The notes: generated from the letters alone by a model not told the origin. A stretch of 64,000 bases of DNA from an uncultured delta proteobacterium (GCA_900079685.1 LT599018.1:929271-993270), one strand, 5' to 3'; positions 25,227 to 33,989 are shown, counted from the first letter of the stretch. Made by a program: numbers and translations.

Positions 25227-25748
25227 TTATTCGCCGGTGTCTTTACCCGTGTCCGCACAGCTTTCCACCTCCGGAGCAGCGGGAGCGCGTCTGAGCCGGG
25301 CCTGACGCCGGACGCGGTAGGCTTGAACGCCTTTAAACGCAATAAAATACGAGACAATGGACGAAGGAGTCGCAACGACGAGGCCTCCAACCATCATGAC
25401 GGCAAAAAACTTCCATCCCATTTCAAGCATTTCCGTCATTTCAAGCTGGGAAGGGTTGAACGGGGGCACGTCAAAAGGCACGACCGCCTTTCCCACATAA
25501 TAGAACAGCATGTAAACGGGAACCCAGTTGAGCGGGTTGGAAATCCACGTCCCGAGGGCGGCGGCGATTTTGCTCCCGCGCACGACAAAGGCAAGAGCGA
25601 CGGCAATAATCGTCTGGAACGGCAGCACGGGAAGCAGGCCGACAAAAACTCCGGCGGCGAGCCCCATGGCTATATTGTGCGGGGTTGCCTGGATGCGCAC
25701 CAGACGCAGATACCAGTAACGGATAAATCGTTTCAGTTTTTCCAGCAT
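25227..25748 (-). CDS. DUF2062 integral membrane protein
   Basis: 173 residues with the DUF2062 pattern: amphipathic N-terminus (LKRFIRYWYLRLVRI), then ATPHNIAMGLAAGVFVGLLPVLPFQTIIAVALAFVVRGSK, the WISNPLNWVPVYML motif and a last span GGLVVATPSSIVSYF. Three to four membrane helices. Function of the family is unknown; members are often near envelope polysaccharide or polyprenyl genes. Here it is the first gene of a pair with the GH144-type glucanase, close to opgGH, so a role in glucan handling is possible. Confidence 0.88.
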   Translation of the reverse strand: MLEKLKRFIRYWYLRLVRIQATPHNIAMGLAAGVFVGLLPVLPFQTIIAVALAFVVRGSKIAAALGTWISNPLNWVPVYMLFYYVGKAVVPFDVPPFNPSQLEMTEMLEMGWKFFAVMMVGGLVVATPSSIVSYFIAFKGVQAYRVRRQARLRRAPAAPEVESCADTGKDTGE

Positions 25749-25984
25749 AAAAGTCCGCTATACGGTATCCTCACCTGTCCATGCCGCCCGTCGCAACGAT
25801 GGGCGGCACCGCGCAAACCGGAAACGGGTTCACGCCTGCCACGGCCAGCAAACAGAATCTTGAAGTATTAATCCCATTCCGACCAAAGTCAACCAAAACC
25901 ACCGCAAAACGCCGCTGGCGCTTGGCGTTTGTGTTTTTTCCCGTTTTGTGGAATAGGCACGGAAAACCACTGCCGGGAACAACC

Positions 25985-26452
25985 ATGCCCCAGATTCACC
26001 TTATCGCCGTCGGCCGGTTGCGCGAGCCCCACTGGAAGGCCGCCGCCGAGGCATACGCAAAACGACTGAAACACGGCTATGAGCTCATCGAAACCGTGGT
26101 CAAGGACGGCGATGCGACCCTGTCCGCGGCCGACAGGACGGCCCTTGAAGGCGACCGGATACTCCAGGCGCTGAAGGGCAACCTCATGCCCGTCTGCCTG
26201 GACGAACATGGGGAGGCGCTGACCTCCGCGCTGTTCGCCCGGTTTATCCAGCAGTGTTTCGACACGGCCAGAACGCCCTGCTTCATCATCGGCGGGGCTT
26301 ACGGCCTGGCCCGGCCGGTCAAGGAACGCGCGGCAAAGCTCTTAAGCCTCGGTCCCATGACGTTGCCCCACGAGCTCGCGCGCGTGCTGCTGCTGGAGCA
26401 GCTGTACCGGGCGGACTCCATCATGCGCGGCCGCCCGTACCATCACGAGTGA
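25985..26452 (+). CDS. rlmH: 23S rRNA (pseudouridine-1915-N3) methyltransferase RlmH
   Basis: 155 residues, the usual RlmH length. SPOUT-class trefoil-knot signatures are visible: CLDEHGEALTS, FIIGGAYGL and LGPMTLPHELARVLLLEQLYRA, ending with the conserved GRPYHHE. It methylates pseudouridine 1915 in helix 69 of 23S rRNA using S-adenosylmethionine. Start at ATG 25985 (weak GGGA ribosome site); the frame is open further upstream but that extension is not conserved in the family. Confidence 0.96.
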   Translation: MPQIHLIAVGRLREPHWKAAAEAYAKRLKHGYELIETVVKDGDATLSAADRTALEGDRILQALKGNLMPVCLDEHGEALTSALFARFIQQCFDTARTPCFIIGGAYGLARPVKERAAKLLSLGPMTLPHELARVLLLEQLYRADSIMRGRPYHHE

Positions 26453-26517
26453 CCCCGGCAGGAGCAACCCCGGCACGAATAGCCCGCGACAGGGCGCCAT
26501 GAAACCGCGGCCGGGTT

Positions 26518-27456
26518 TCACGAACGCCGCTGGTCGAGCGCGTAGGAACTGGTAACGGATTTCTTGGCGACCTTTTTCAGCCCCATGGCGAGGCTTGAGG
26601 CCTCCCCGTAGTGCTTAAGGTTGCCGTTCCTGTTGAAGACGACGGCAACGGAAATGGCCATGAGCGGGAACGTGCAGACGTTGTTCTGCCTGTCCACGGA
26701 GACGATGCAGCCTTTGGCGAGATCCTCGGCATCGTAAAACTGGGGAATAATGGCGTCGAACGCGGATACGATCTTTTTGCTGACCGCTTCCGCCGCGCCG
26801 ACCGGCACAATGAAGACAAAATCGTCGCCGCCGATATGCCCCACGAAAGAAAACGGCAGCGCCTGGTCATGGACCGAATTGAGGATGATCCGTGAGGTCA
26901 TCATGAGCACTTCGTCCCCGCGCGCGAACCCGTACTTGTCGTTGAACGGCTTGAAATAGTCCAGATCGCAGTACCCCAGAGCGAAATCCTGGTTTTTATC
27001 GATAAGCCCCTGCGTATGCTTGATGATGGACGTGTTGCCCGGCAGCCGACTCAAGGGGTTGGCGTCAAGGGTGCGCGTGGCCCTGCCCATGGCGAGGTCG
27101 AGGCGCGCCCTGATGACCGGGATGGGGCATGGGAAAACAAAAAAATCGTCGGCGACGAGGTTGTGCCAATCGGCGTACGCTTCGGCTTCCTCAGGGGAAA
27201 GGCACATCACGACCGGCACCTGGGAATAGACGTTCTCCTCCTTGAGAAGCCGCGCGACGTCAATGCCCGACATGTCCGGCAGCGTCATGGAACAGAGCAG
27301 AATATCCGGCGGCGATGTCAGGAGTACGCCGGTGGCCTCGCGGCCGGTATCAAAAAACGTCCAGTTGGCGACGGCGGGGTCCCACACGTCGGCAAGCGCC
27401 TTGCGTATGGCCTGGTTGCCGCCCACATAGCAGGCGTTGTACACGGGTGCCGTCAT
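26518..27456 (-). CDS. REC-like/GGDEF protein with degenerate receiver
   Basis: 312 residues. Residues 8-120 follow a receiver fold but the phospho-acceptor Asp is replaced by S56 (DILLCSMTLPDMSG), so ordinary phosphorylation is unlikely. Residues about 140-300 are a GGDEF domain with the GTP-binding DLDYFKPFNDKYG and active-site loop GGDDF (209-213, Asp for Glu at the fourth position), which may still make cyclic-di-GMP. Cytosolic. Third gene of an operon with a short HD-GYP-type accessory protein and an HDOD protein (3-base gap). Confidence 0.85.
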   Translation of the reverse strand: MTAPVYNACYVGGNQAIRKALADVWDPAVANWTFFDTGREATGVLLTSPPDILLCSMTLPDMSGIDVARLLKEENVYSQVPVVMCLSPEEAEAYADWHNLVADDFFVFPCPIPVIRARLDLAMGRATRTLDANPLSRLPGNTSIIKHTQGLIDKNQDFALGYCDLDYFKPFNDKYGFARGDEVLMMTSRIILNSVHDQALPFSFVGHIGGDDFVFIVPVGAAEAVSKKIVSAFDAIIPQFYDAEDLAKGCIVSVDRQNNVCTFPLMAISVAVVFNRNGNLKHYGEASSLAMGLKKVAKKSVTSSYALDQRRS

Positions 27457-27459
27457 ACG

Positions 27460-28299
27460 TTACCCTTTCAACTGCGCAAGGACGTTCACTATTTCCTCAC
27501 CCACGGAATCGAGCAGCCCTTCAACCTTTTTCTGGTTCAAGCCGAGTATTTTCAGGCACCGGGGATCAACGGCGTTAACGCCCCTGTCCCCGCCGAACCC
27601 GCAATCATAAATCCGGGCGAAAAAATCACCCAGTTGCACGACCGCCGCAACTTCCGGATGGAATTCCGCTTTCATGGGGTCGTGGTGGTGCACCATGCCT
27701 TCCTTGATGACCAGGGGCAAATTCCAGTGTTCGGAAAGCCATTTGTTGATCCTATCATGGCCGAAGCCGAGGATGCGGATCTCCGCCTCAAAAAAACTGA
27801 TATCCTGCGACGCCACAAGCCAGTCGACTTCCTTCTTCGCCTCGGGAATTTGCAAGGAAAACACGGCCTTGCCAATATCGTGCAGCAGCCCGGCAACCGC
27901 GAACTCCTCGGGGTTCTTTTTCCCCGTCTCCCTGGCAATTTGCGAGCAAGCCAACGAGCAGCCGAGGCTGTGGTCCCACAAACCCGCCATGCCGGCGTTC
28001 ATGGCGTCGAACACGGCGGTTGAGAGAATGACCCCGCGGATCACGTTCAGCCCCAGCAGCGTCAAGGCGTGCTGCAACGAGGATATCCGGCCGGGAAACC
28101 CGTAAATCGGGGAGTTGACCATGCGCAGCACTTTGGCGGCCATGGCCTGGTCGTAGCTGATGGCTTTCGCGATCTTGTCCGTGGAGACATCCGGCGACTC
28201 CATCAGACGGTTGACCTCGTCCAGCGTCGTCGGCATGACGGGCAGGCTTGCCACCTGCAAGATGCGCCCCTTGTATTCCGTCGTCAGATCGTTGGTCAT
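27460..28299 (-). CDS. HDOD-domain signalling protein
   Basis: 279 residues of the HDOD fold (about 15-215): LPVMPTTLDEVNRLMESPD, VLRMVNSPIYGFPGRISSLQHALTLLG and LLHDIGKAVF are typical. The HD pair in LLHDIGK is retained, though HDOD proteins are usually not phosphodiesterases and act as regulatory adaptors. It overlaps the upstream gene by 4 bases (28296-28299) and is followed by the GGDEF gene after 3 bases, so the three proteins probably act together. Confidence 0.9.
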   Translation of the reverse strand: MTNDLTTEYKGRILQVASLPVMPTTLDEVNRLMESPDVSTDKIAKAISYDQAMAAKVLRMVNSPIYGFPGRISSLQHALTLLGLNVIRGVILSTAVFDAMNAGMAGLWDHSLGCSLACSQIARETGKKNPEEFAVAGLLHDIGKAVFSLQIPEAKKEVDWLVASQDISFFEAEIRILGFGHDRINKWLSEHWNLPLVIKEGMVHHHDPMKAEFHPEVAAVVQLGDFFARIYDCGFGGDRGVNAVDPRCLKILGLNQKKVEGLLDSVGEEIVNVLAQLKG

Positions 28300-28697
28300 T
28301 GCGCGCCCCCGGCGGAAGCGCCGTCATTTTCTCCCTTCGTCTTGTTCCTGGCGGCTTCTATGGCAGCATCTTCCATGGCCCGCTGCTCGGCCATCCGACG
28401 GGCAAAATGACGGGAAAAAACCGTGCAGAGCGTCATCATGAACACGTTATCCTTGTGACGGCGGAACAAAAACGGCAGGTTATCCGCCACGACGCGCAAG
28501 TTCCCTACCGTTCCCTGGGCGCCGAGGGGGTTGCCCTCAACGCAGATAGTCCCCACCCCCGCCTGGCGGATGCGGTCAATGATGGATTCGGTGAGGGCGA
28601 CTCCCGCCCCCACGAGAACCGGCCCCTCGCCCTGTCTGCTGACGCCCTGGGCCAGCACCATGCCGGGGGTCGCTTTTGTTAGAGCAATACGCTGCAT
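28296..28697 (-). CDS. small protein resembling HD-GYP N-terminal (DUF3391-like) domain
   Basis: 133 residues. The first 65 (RIALTKATPGMVLAQGVSRQ, then VGAGVALTESIIDRIRQAGVGTICVEG) look like the short beta-rich domain often found in front of HD-GYP phosphodiesterases (ATPGMVLAxDVxxxxGxxLLxxGxxLTxxxIxRL). The HD-GYP catalytic domain is absent; instead a helical charged tail follows, ending at the 4-base overlap with the HDOD gene. It may complement the HDOD protein in trans. First gene of the operon. Confidence 0.7.
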   Translation of the reverse strand: MQRIALTKATPGMVLAQGVSRQGEGPVLVGAGVALTESIIDRIRQAGVGTICVEGNPLGAQGTVGNLRVVADNLPFLFRRHKDNVFMMTLCTVFSRHFARRMAEQRAMEDAAIEAARNKTKGENDGASAGGAQ

Positions 28698-28754
28698 AAA
28701 TATATTCGATTACAAATAATTACAGACGCATGTAATAAGCCGGTAGTTCTTTTA

Positions 28755-28783
28755 TGAAACTGGTATTTTTCTGCTTTTATAAT
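28755..28783 (+). promoter_or_regulatory. possible promoter of GntR-nitrilase-TRAP operon
   Basis: A perfect TATAAT (28778-28783) with a weak TGAAAC 17 bases upstream. Transcription would begin near 28790, which supports the translational start at 28805 rather than 28754. Confidence 0.4.
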
Positions 28784-28804
28784 ATCCGGAAACCATTGAA
28801 CGCC

Positions 28805-29482
28805 ATGGCAAAAACCCGAGATAACCAGTCATACAAAGAAAAAGTATACAAATCTTTGAAAAAGGCGATCACCAATTGCGCGTTGCGTCCCGGCGAGGTT
28901 GTCAACGAACGCAAGCTTGCCGCGAAGCTCGCCGTGAGCAGGACCCCCGTGCGGGAAGCGCTGTACGCGCTGCGGGACGAGGGGTGGGTGAGCATTGTCC
29001 CCTGGAAGGGGGCCTTTGTCCGGCCGGTCACCTATTCGGACATCAACGAGTGCATGCATTTGCGTCTCGCCATTGAACCCTACGCCGTGGAGCTCGCCAC
29101 CCCGTTTATCGGGGCCAAGGAACTGGCGTATTTCGATTCGCTCATGGAATGGCAAAAAAGCCTTGCCGGCAAGGAAGACGCCGGTGAATTCATTACCATA
29201 GATCAAAATTTCCACCTCTATTTCGCCGAACTGACCAAGAACGGAAGACTCATCAGTATTCTGCGCACCCTGCGGGACATCCATCTCCGTCTCGGCGTGG
29301 AAGCGGTGCGGCTCAAGCAGCGGTACAGCATGACGCTGCGCGAGCATCTGGCCATTGTCGCCGCGTTGCGCGATAAAGACGGCAAAGCCGCGGCCTATGC
29401 CATGCGGGAACACCTTCTGCTGACGCGCGAAGCGCTTTTGGAAATTTTCGCCACATCCACAAAGGAGAACAACACGCCATGA
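28805..29482 (+). CDS. GntR-family (FCD) transcriptional regulator
   Basis: 225 residues from ATG 28805. N-terminal winged helix (about 8-75: CALRPGEVVNERKLAAKLAVSRTPVREALYALRDEGWVSIVPWKGAFV) and a C-terminal FCD ligand domain (about 85-215) with the IDQNFHLYFAELTKN and LREHLAIVAALRDKD patterns. It overlaps the nitrilase-type gene by 4 bases, so it is the first cistron of the catabolic operon and probably autoregulates. An in-frame ATG at 28754 overlaps a TATAAT box and is less likely. Confidence 0.9.
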   Translation: MAKTRDNQSYKEKVYKSLKKAITNCALRPGEVVNERKLAAKLAVSRTPVREALYALRDEGWVSIVPWKGAFVRPVTYSDINECMHLRLAIEPYAVELATPFIGAKELAYFDSLMEWQKSLAGKEDAGEFITIDQNFHLYFAELTKNGRLISILRTLRDIHLRLGVEAVRLKQRYSMTLREHLAIVAALRDKDGKAAAYAMREHLLLTREALLEIFATSTKENNTP

Positions 29483-30249
29483 AAGTAGCTTCCATTCAGC
29501 TGGAACTGAACGATTCCCGGACCAAGGAGCAGGTCGTCGCATACGCCCTTTCCATGATGGACAAATGCAAAGGGTACGATCTTCTTATCCTGCCGGAACT
29601 GTGGAACATCGGGTTTGCCAATTACGACCGCTACTATGCCGAAAGCGAGCCCCTTGACGGCTACACGGCGAGCGCCATTGCCGGGAAGGCCAGGGAACTC
29701 GGCGCGTATGTTCACGGCGGCAGCTTCGTGGAAGCGCGCGACGGCAAATATTACAACACCAGCGTGCTCTTCGACCGGACGGGAAAGCTGATCGGCACCT
29801 ACAGCAAACTCCATTTGTTCACCTACAAGTCCCGGGAGCCGGAACTGCTCACCCCGGGCTCCGGTATCAGCGTCATTGATACGGAATTCGGCAGGATGGG
29901 GCTTTCGACCTGCTATGACCTGCGGTTCCCGGAATTCTACCGGAAAATGGCCGACGTGGGCCTGGATTTCATCCTGGTACCGGCCTGCTGGCCCTATCCG
30001 CGCAACGAGGCCTGGGAGGTGCTTAATCAGGCGCGGGCCCTGGAAAACACCTGCTACCTCATTTCCTGCAACGCGGCAGGCGGGCAGGCGGGTTCGATGT
30101 ATCTCGGGCACAGCAAAGTGGTGGACCCCTGGGGAACGGTTGTCGCGGGCACCAGTTTCAGGGAAGCCATCGTCACGGCGGAGATAGATCCCGGCCTGGT
30201 GAAGCGGGTGCAGACCGCGTTCCCGGTGCTCAAGGACAGGGTACTGTAA
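29479..30249 (+). CDS. carbon-nitrogen hydrolase (nitrilase superfamily amidase)
   Basis: 256 residues with the Glu-Lys-Cys triad visible: E in LPELWN (about 39), K in YSKLHLF (about 111) and C in STCYDLRFPE (about 145). Length and FPE motif fit the omega-amidase/N-carbamoyl hydrolase branches that cleave amides or ureido acids to the acid and ammonia. Cytosolic. Translationally coupled to GntR upstream; DUF2848 and a TRAP transporter follow, so it likely acts on an imported amide or carbamoyl compound. Confidence 0.92.
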   Translation: MKVASIQLELNDSRTKEQVVAYALSMMDKCKGYDLLILPELWNIGFANYDRYYAESEPLDGYTASAIAGKARELGAYVHGGSFVEARDGKYYNTSVLFDRTGKLIGTYSKLHLFTYKSREPELLTPGSGISVIDTEFGRMGLSTCYDLRFPEFYRKMADVGLDFILVPACWPYPRNEAWEVLNQARALENTCYLISCNAAGGQAGSMYLGHSKVVDPWGTVVAGTSFREAIVTAEIDPGLVKRVQTAFPVLKDRVL

Positions 30250-30306
30250 CCAGGGCACGGCGCGGGCTTTCCCGCGTCCCGCCCGAAAATGCAAAGGGGC
30301 TGTATT

Positions 30307-30999
30307 GTGAAACTTACCGGAATTGTGGCGAGAAGCAACGGGACTCTGGAAAAGGTGGATTTTACCTGGCAATACTGTGTTGCCATCGGCTACGCGGGGC
30401 GCGACCAGGCCAGCGTCATCGCGCATGTGGAGGAACTGAAAGCCATCGGCGTTCCCGCGCCGGAGACCGTGCCGAGCATGTACTGGCTTGATCCGACGCG
30501 GGTTTCCTCGAATACGGAACTCCAGGTCGTGGGCAACGGGTGTTCCGGTGAAGTGGAATTTTTCGCCGCGTTCGATGCCGCCGGCAAAATGTATTTCACC
30601 ATCGCCAGCGACCACACGGACAGGCATCTGGAGACGGTCTCCGTTTCCAAGGCCAAACAGGCCTGCTCCAAAATCATAGGAAACCTTTTCTGGTGCTATG
30701 ACGACGTGAAAGACCACTGGGACGGCATTCTGCTGCGGTCCTGGATCACGGAGCCGGGCCAGGCCGAACGGATCTACCAGGACGGTTCCCTGGCCAAAAT
30801 TCTGGTCCCCGAAGAGCTGATCCGGCTGGCCAAGGAAGACCTGAAGGGCAAGGGAACGTTCTCCTTCTTCAGCGGAACGCTCCCCCTTGCCGGCAAGATC
30901 GCCTACCAGGGCTCGTTCAGGATGGAGTTGTCCGACCCGGCGCTCAAACGGACAATCCAGCACAAATACGATGTGATCGAACTTCCGGACCGCAACTGA
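30307..30999 (+). CDS. DUF2848 family protein
   Basis: 230 residues from GTG 30307, chosen because AAAGGGG lies 7-9 bases upstream; an ATG at 30289 would place that ribosome site inside the coding region. The sequence matches DUF2848: VAIGYAGRDQASVIAHVEELKAIGVPAPETVPSMYWL, then SDHTDRHLE and DDVKDHWD. The fold is thought to be related to fumarylacetoacetate hydrolase; conserved acidic and His residues (SDHTDR) could bind a metal. No activity is known to me. Its place between an amidase and a TRAP system points to catabolism of the transported compound. Confidence 0.85.
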   Translation: MKLTGIVARSNGTLEKVDFTWQYCVAIGYAGRDQASVIAHVEELKAIGVPAPETVPSMYWLDPTRVSSNTELQVVGNGCSGEVEFFAAFDAAGKMYFTIASDHTDRHLETVSVSKAKQACSKIIGNLFWCYDDVKDHWDGILLRSWITEPGQAERIYQDGSLAKILVPEELIRLAKEDLKGKGTFSFFSGTLPLAGKIAYQGSFRMELSDPALKRTIQHKYDVIELPDRN

Positions 31000-31048
31000 C
31001 GCATCCGGCCACCGAATTTACCAATCATCAACCGACAGGAGAATAGCG

Positions 31049-32038
31049 ATGAAAAAATGCCTGCAACTCGCCATGGTATCTTTCGTTTTTACCCTCATGT
31101 TCAGCCTGACCGCCGGGGCGGCCGTAACCATCAAGTTCGCCCACGGCGGCAGCACCGAGCACCAGTACCACATCGGCGCGGGGTTCTTCAAAAAAGCCGT
31201 TGAGGAACTTTCCAACAACGAAATCGTCGTGCAGATCTTCCCCCAGGGGCAGCTCGGGAGCGAACGCGACGCCATTGAGGGCGTGCGCATGGGCACCATT
31301 GAAATGGCGGGCGTCGCCGCTGTCGGCCCCCTGCCCAGCTTTGTGCCGGAAATGAGCGTGCTCAGCTATCCGTATGTTCTGCAAACCCGCAAGCAGGCCT
31401 ATGCGGTTCTTGACGGCCCCTTCGGCCAGGAACTCAACAAACTGATCTCCGGGAAGAAACTGATAAACCTGTGCTTCTGGGAAGTGGGCTTCCGCCATTT
31501 CACCTCCAACACCAAGGCGATCAAAACGCCCGCCGACCTGAAGAACCAGAAGATCCGCGTGCAGGAATCCAAGTCCTGGATGGAATTCATCAAGATGCTC
31601 GGCGGCGTGCCGACCCCCATCCCCTTCGGGGAACTGTACAGCGCCCTGCAGCAGGGCGTGGTTGACGGCCAGGAAAACCCCATCGCCACCATTTACTCCA
31701 TGCGCTACTATGAAGTGCAGAAGTTCGTCTCCCTTGACGGGCACACCTATGAACCCGTCGCGGTGCTCATCAACCCGAACTTCTTCAACAAGCTCAGCGA
31801 CAAGCATAAAAATATCGTGATCGCGGCCGCGAACACGGCCCGAGACCTGCAGCGCGCCGAACTGGAGCGCCTTGACGCCGAACGCATCGAAGTCATCAAG
31901 AAGGCCGGCGTGACCATCGAAGAAAAGCCCGACGTGGCCGCCTTCATGGAAGCGACCAAGGACTTCGGCAAAATCCTGGACATGGTTCCGGCCGAGCTGG
32001 TCCAGAAGTTCAAGGACGCTGCCGCCGCCGCGAAGTAA
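31049..32038 (+). CDS. dctP: TRAP transporter substrate-binding protein DctP
   Basis: 329 residues with a signal peptide (KKCLQLAMVSFVFTLMFSLTAGA, cleavage about residue 24). DctP fold with the ligand-binding Arg in NQKIRVQESKSWMEF and the family stretch TPIPFGELYSALQQGVVDGQENP. ATG 31049 follows GACAGGAG. Periplasmic binding component for the DctQM encoded next; substrate probably the amide or acid handled by the upstream enzymes. Confidence 0.95.
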   Translation: MKKCLQLAMVSFVFTLMFSLTAGAAVTIKFAHGGSTEHQYHIGAGFFKKAVEELSNNEIVVQIFPQGQLGSERDAIEGVRMGTIEMAGVAAVGPLPSFVPEMSVLSYPYVLQTRKQAYAVLDGPFGQELNKLISGKKLINLCFWEVGFRHFTSNTKAIKTPADLKNQKIRVQESKSWMEFIKMLGGVPTPIPFGELYSALQQGVVDGQENPIATIYSMRYYEVQKFVSLDGHTYEPVAVLINPNFFNKLSDKHKNIVIAAANTARDLQRAELERLDAERIEVIKKAGVTIEEKPDVAAFMEATKDFGKILDMVPAELVQKFKDAAAAAK

Positions 32039-32049
32039 CATCCCCGTCC

Positions 32050-32078
32050 GGCGGCGGAAGGCTGGTCCTTCCGCCGCC
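32050..32078 (+). terminator. intercistronic hairpin between dctP and dctQ
   Basis: GGCGGCGGAAGG (32050-32061), loop CTGGT, CCTTCCGCCGCC (32067-32078): perfect 12-bp stem 11 bases after dctP. No T-run, so it may stabilise the dctP mRNA 3' end rather than terminate fully. Confidence 0.6.
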
Positions 32079-32196
32079 GCAAGAGGGCTGACCGGCGCGG
32101 ACGGCCCGGCCCGCGCGGGCCTCCGCTCCGGAAACGCCGCCCCGCCCTGATCGCGGGATACCTCGCTTTATGGAGTAAATCGCTAAGGAAGTGCCC

Positions 32197-32673
32197 ATGA
32201 AAATTTTTGAGCGTTTTTTTATGTGGGTCAGCGGCGCGTCGCTCACGATAGTGTTTCTGGTCACCTTTTTCCAGGTGATCCAGCGCTACCTGTTCAGCAT
32301 ATCCTTGCCCTGGGCCACGGACATCATCCGGATATTCTTTATCTATTCCGTGTTCTGCGGGATGTGCGTCGGCATCATCCGCAAGACCCATCTGAACATC
32401 GACGTGGTGCTCCAGCTCGTATCGGCCAGGGTCAAGATCATGTTCGGCATCATCTCGAATTGCATCGTCATGTTCTTCCTGGCCACGGTCATGCGGTACA
32501 GCATTTCCTTCATTGAGCTCAACGCCGACCAGACCACGCCGTATATTCTGTTCCCCATGAGCTATGTATACGCCATTTTCCCGGTAACCATCGTGATCAT
32601 GCTTGCCGCCCTGCTGCTTGACACATACCGGTCGCTCCGCACGTTCGCGGGCAAAGAGGAGGGCGCGGCATGA
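32197..32673 (+). CDS. dctQ: TRAP transporter small permease DctQ
   Basis: 158 residues, four membrane helices, with the DctQ signature LPWATDIIRIFFIYSVFCGMCVGIIRKTHLNIDVV. ATG 32197 has AAGGAAG upstream (a GTG two codons earlier is possible). Overlaps dctM by 4 bases. Confidence 0.93.
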   Translation: MKIFERFFMWVSGASLTIVFLVTFFQVIQRYLFSISLPWATDIIRIFFIYSVFCGMCVGIIRKTHLNIDVVLQLVSARVKIMFGIISNCIVMFFLATVMRYSISFIELNADQTTPYILFPMSYVYAIFPVTIVIMLAALLLDTYRSLRTFAGKEEGAA

Positions 32674-33941
32674 TCTGGATAGTCCTTCTTTTCGGCGTTT
32701 TCCTTTTTGGGGTGCCCATCTCCTTCGGGCTCGGCTTTACCACGCTCGTGGGCCTTCTGGGCACGGACCTGCCCCTGGAAATCCTCGCCCAGCGCATGTT
32801 CGTCGGGGTGGACAACTTTACCTACATAGCCATTCCGCTGTTCATTCTCGCGGGCAACCTCATGGCCATCGGCGGCATTTCACGCCGCATCACGGACTTT
32901 TCCCTGACCGTGGTCGGGCACATGGCCGGCGGGCTCGGCATGGTGGTCATTGTGGCCTCCATGATCTTCGCCGCGGTTACGGGCTCGGCCATCGCGGCGA
33001 CCGCGGCGATCGGCGGCGTGCTCATGTACGAGCTGACCCGGTCGGGCTATTCCGCGCCGTATTCCGCGACGCTGGTGGCTGTTTCCGGGTCCATCGGCCC
33101 GATCATCCCGCCGAGCATCCCCCTGGTCATCTATGGTGTCATCGTCAGCTCGTCCATTGCCAAGCTGTTCATGGGCGGGCTGGTGCCCGGCCTCTTGATG
33201 GGCTTCATGCTGATGCTATTCAACTACTTCATCAGCAAAAAACGGGGCTATGTGGGCCGCGCCTACCGCTGCTCCTTCCAGGAAATGCTGGCGGGGCTGA
33301 AGGACGCCATTCTCGCCCTGGTCATGCCGTTCATCATTATCGGCGGCATCGTTACCGGCGTCTTCACCCCCACGGAATCCGCGGCCACGGCCGTGGCCTA
33401 CGCCTTTGCCGTGGGCGGCCTGGTTTACCGGGAACTGACCTGGAAGAGCATCTGGGAAGCCATTGTGGACGCCGCCATCATGAACGGCATCATCCTGACC
33501 GTTCTGATGACCGCGAGCCTGTTCATCTGGTTCATGACCGTGAAAATGATTCCCCAGGAAGTCACGGCCATGCTGACCACCTTCATCACCAGCAAGTGGG
33601 GCGCGCTCCTGATGATGAACGTCGTGCTCCTGGTCGCCGGCACCTTCATCGACACAATCAGCGCGCTGACCATTTTCGTGCCGCTGTTCCTGCCCCTGGT
33701 CAAGGCGTTCGACATCGACCTTATCCACTTCGGCGTGGTGGTCACGGTAAACCTGACCATCGGCATGTGTACGCCGCCGCTCGGCGTGTGCCTGTTCGTC
33801 GCGGCGGGGATCGCCAAAATTTCCCTGCGCGAGATGCTTAAGGATCTGGGCATCATGCTGCTTCCGTTGCTGATCGTTCTGGGGCTCATCACCTATATAC
33901 CCGCGCTTGTCACCGGGATCCCGGACCTGCTGGGGCTTTGA
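32670..33941 (+). CDS. dctM: TRAP transporter large permease DctM
   Basis: 423 residues, about 12 membrane spans, with DctM sequences AGNLMAIGGISRRITDFSLTVVGHMAGGLGMVV, SGSIGPIIPPSIPLVIYG and the C-terminal VNLTIGMCTPPLGVCLFVAAGI. Last gene of the GntR-amidase-DUF2848-TRAP operon, followed by a strong terminator. Confidence 0.95.
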   Translation: MIWIVLLFGVFLFGVPISFGLGFTTLVGLLGTDLPLEILAQRMFVGVDNFTYIAIPLFILAGNLMAIGGISRRITDFSLTVVGHMAGGLGMVVIVASMIFAAVTGSAIAATAAIGGVLMYELTRSGYSAPYSATLVAVSGSIGPIIPPSIPLVIYGVIVSSSIAKLFMGGLVPGLLMGFMLMLFNYFISKKRGYVGRAYRCSFQEMLAGLKDAILALVMPFIIIGGIVTGVFTPTESAATAVAYAFAVGGLVYRELTWKSIWEAIVDAAIMNGIILTVLMTASLFIWFMTVKMIPQEVTAMLTTFITSKWGALLMMNVVLLVAGTFIDTISALTIFVPLFLPLVKAFDIDLIHFGVVVTVNLTIGMCTPPLGVCLFVAAGIAKISLREMLKDLGIMLLPLLIVLGLITYIPALVTGIPDLLGL

Positions 33942-33947
33942 TACGCC

Positions 33948-33989
33948 GGGAGGGAACCGCAAGGTTTTTTACTCTTGCGGTTCCCTCCC
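33948..33989. terminator. strong bidirectional terminator
   Basis: GGGAGGGAACCGCAAG (33948-33963) pairs perfectly with CTTGCGGTTCCCTCCC (33974-33989). It separates the TRAP operon from the convergent small gene; the loop carries a T-run. Confidence 0.75.

Noticed and set aside
28754..28804. Upstream start for the GntR regulator
   Set aside because: It would place coding sequence over a TATAAT box and adds a hydrophobic stretch unlike the family.
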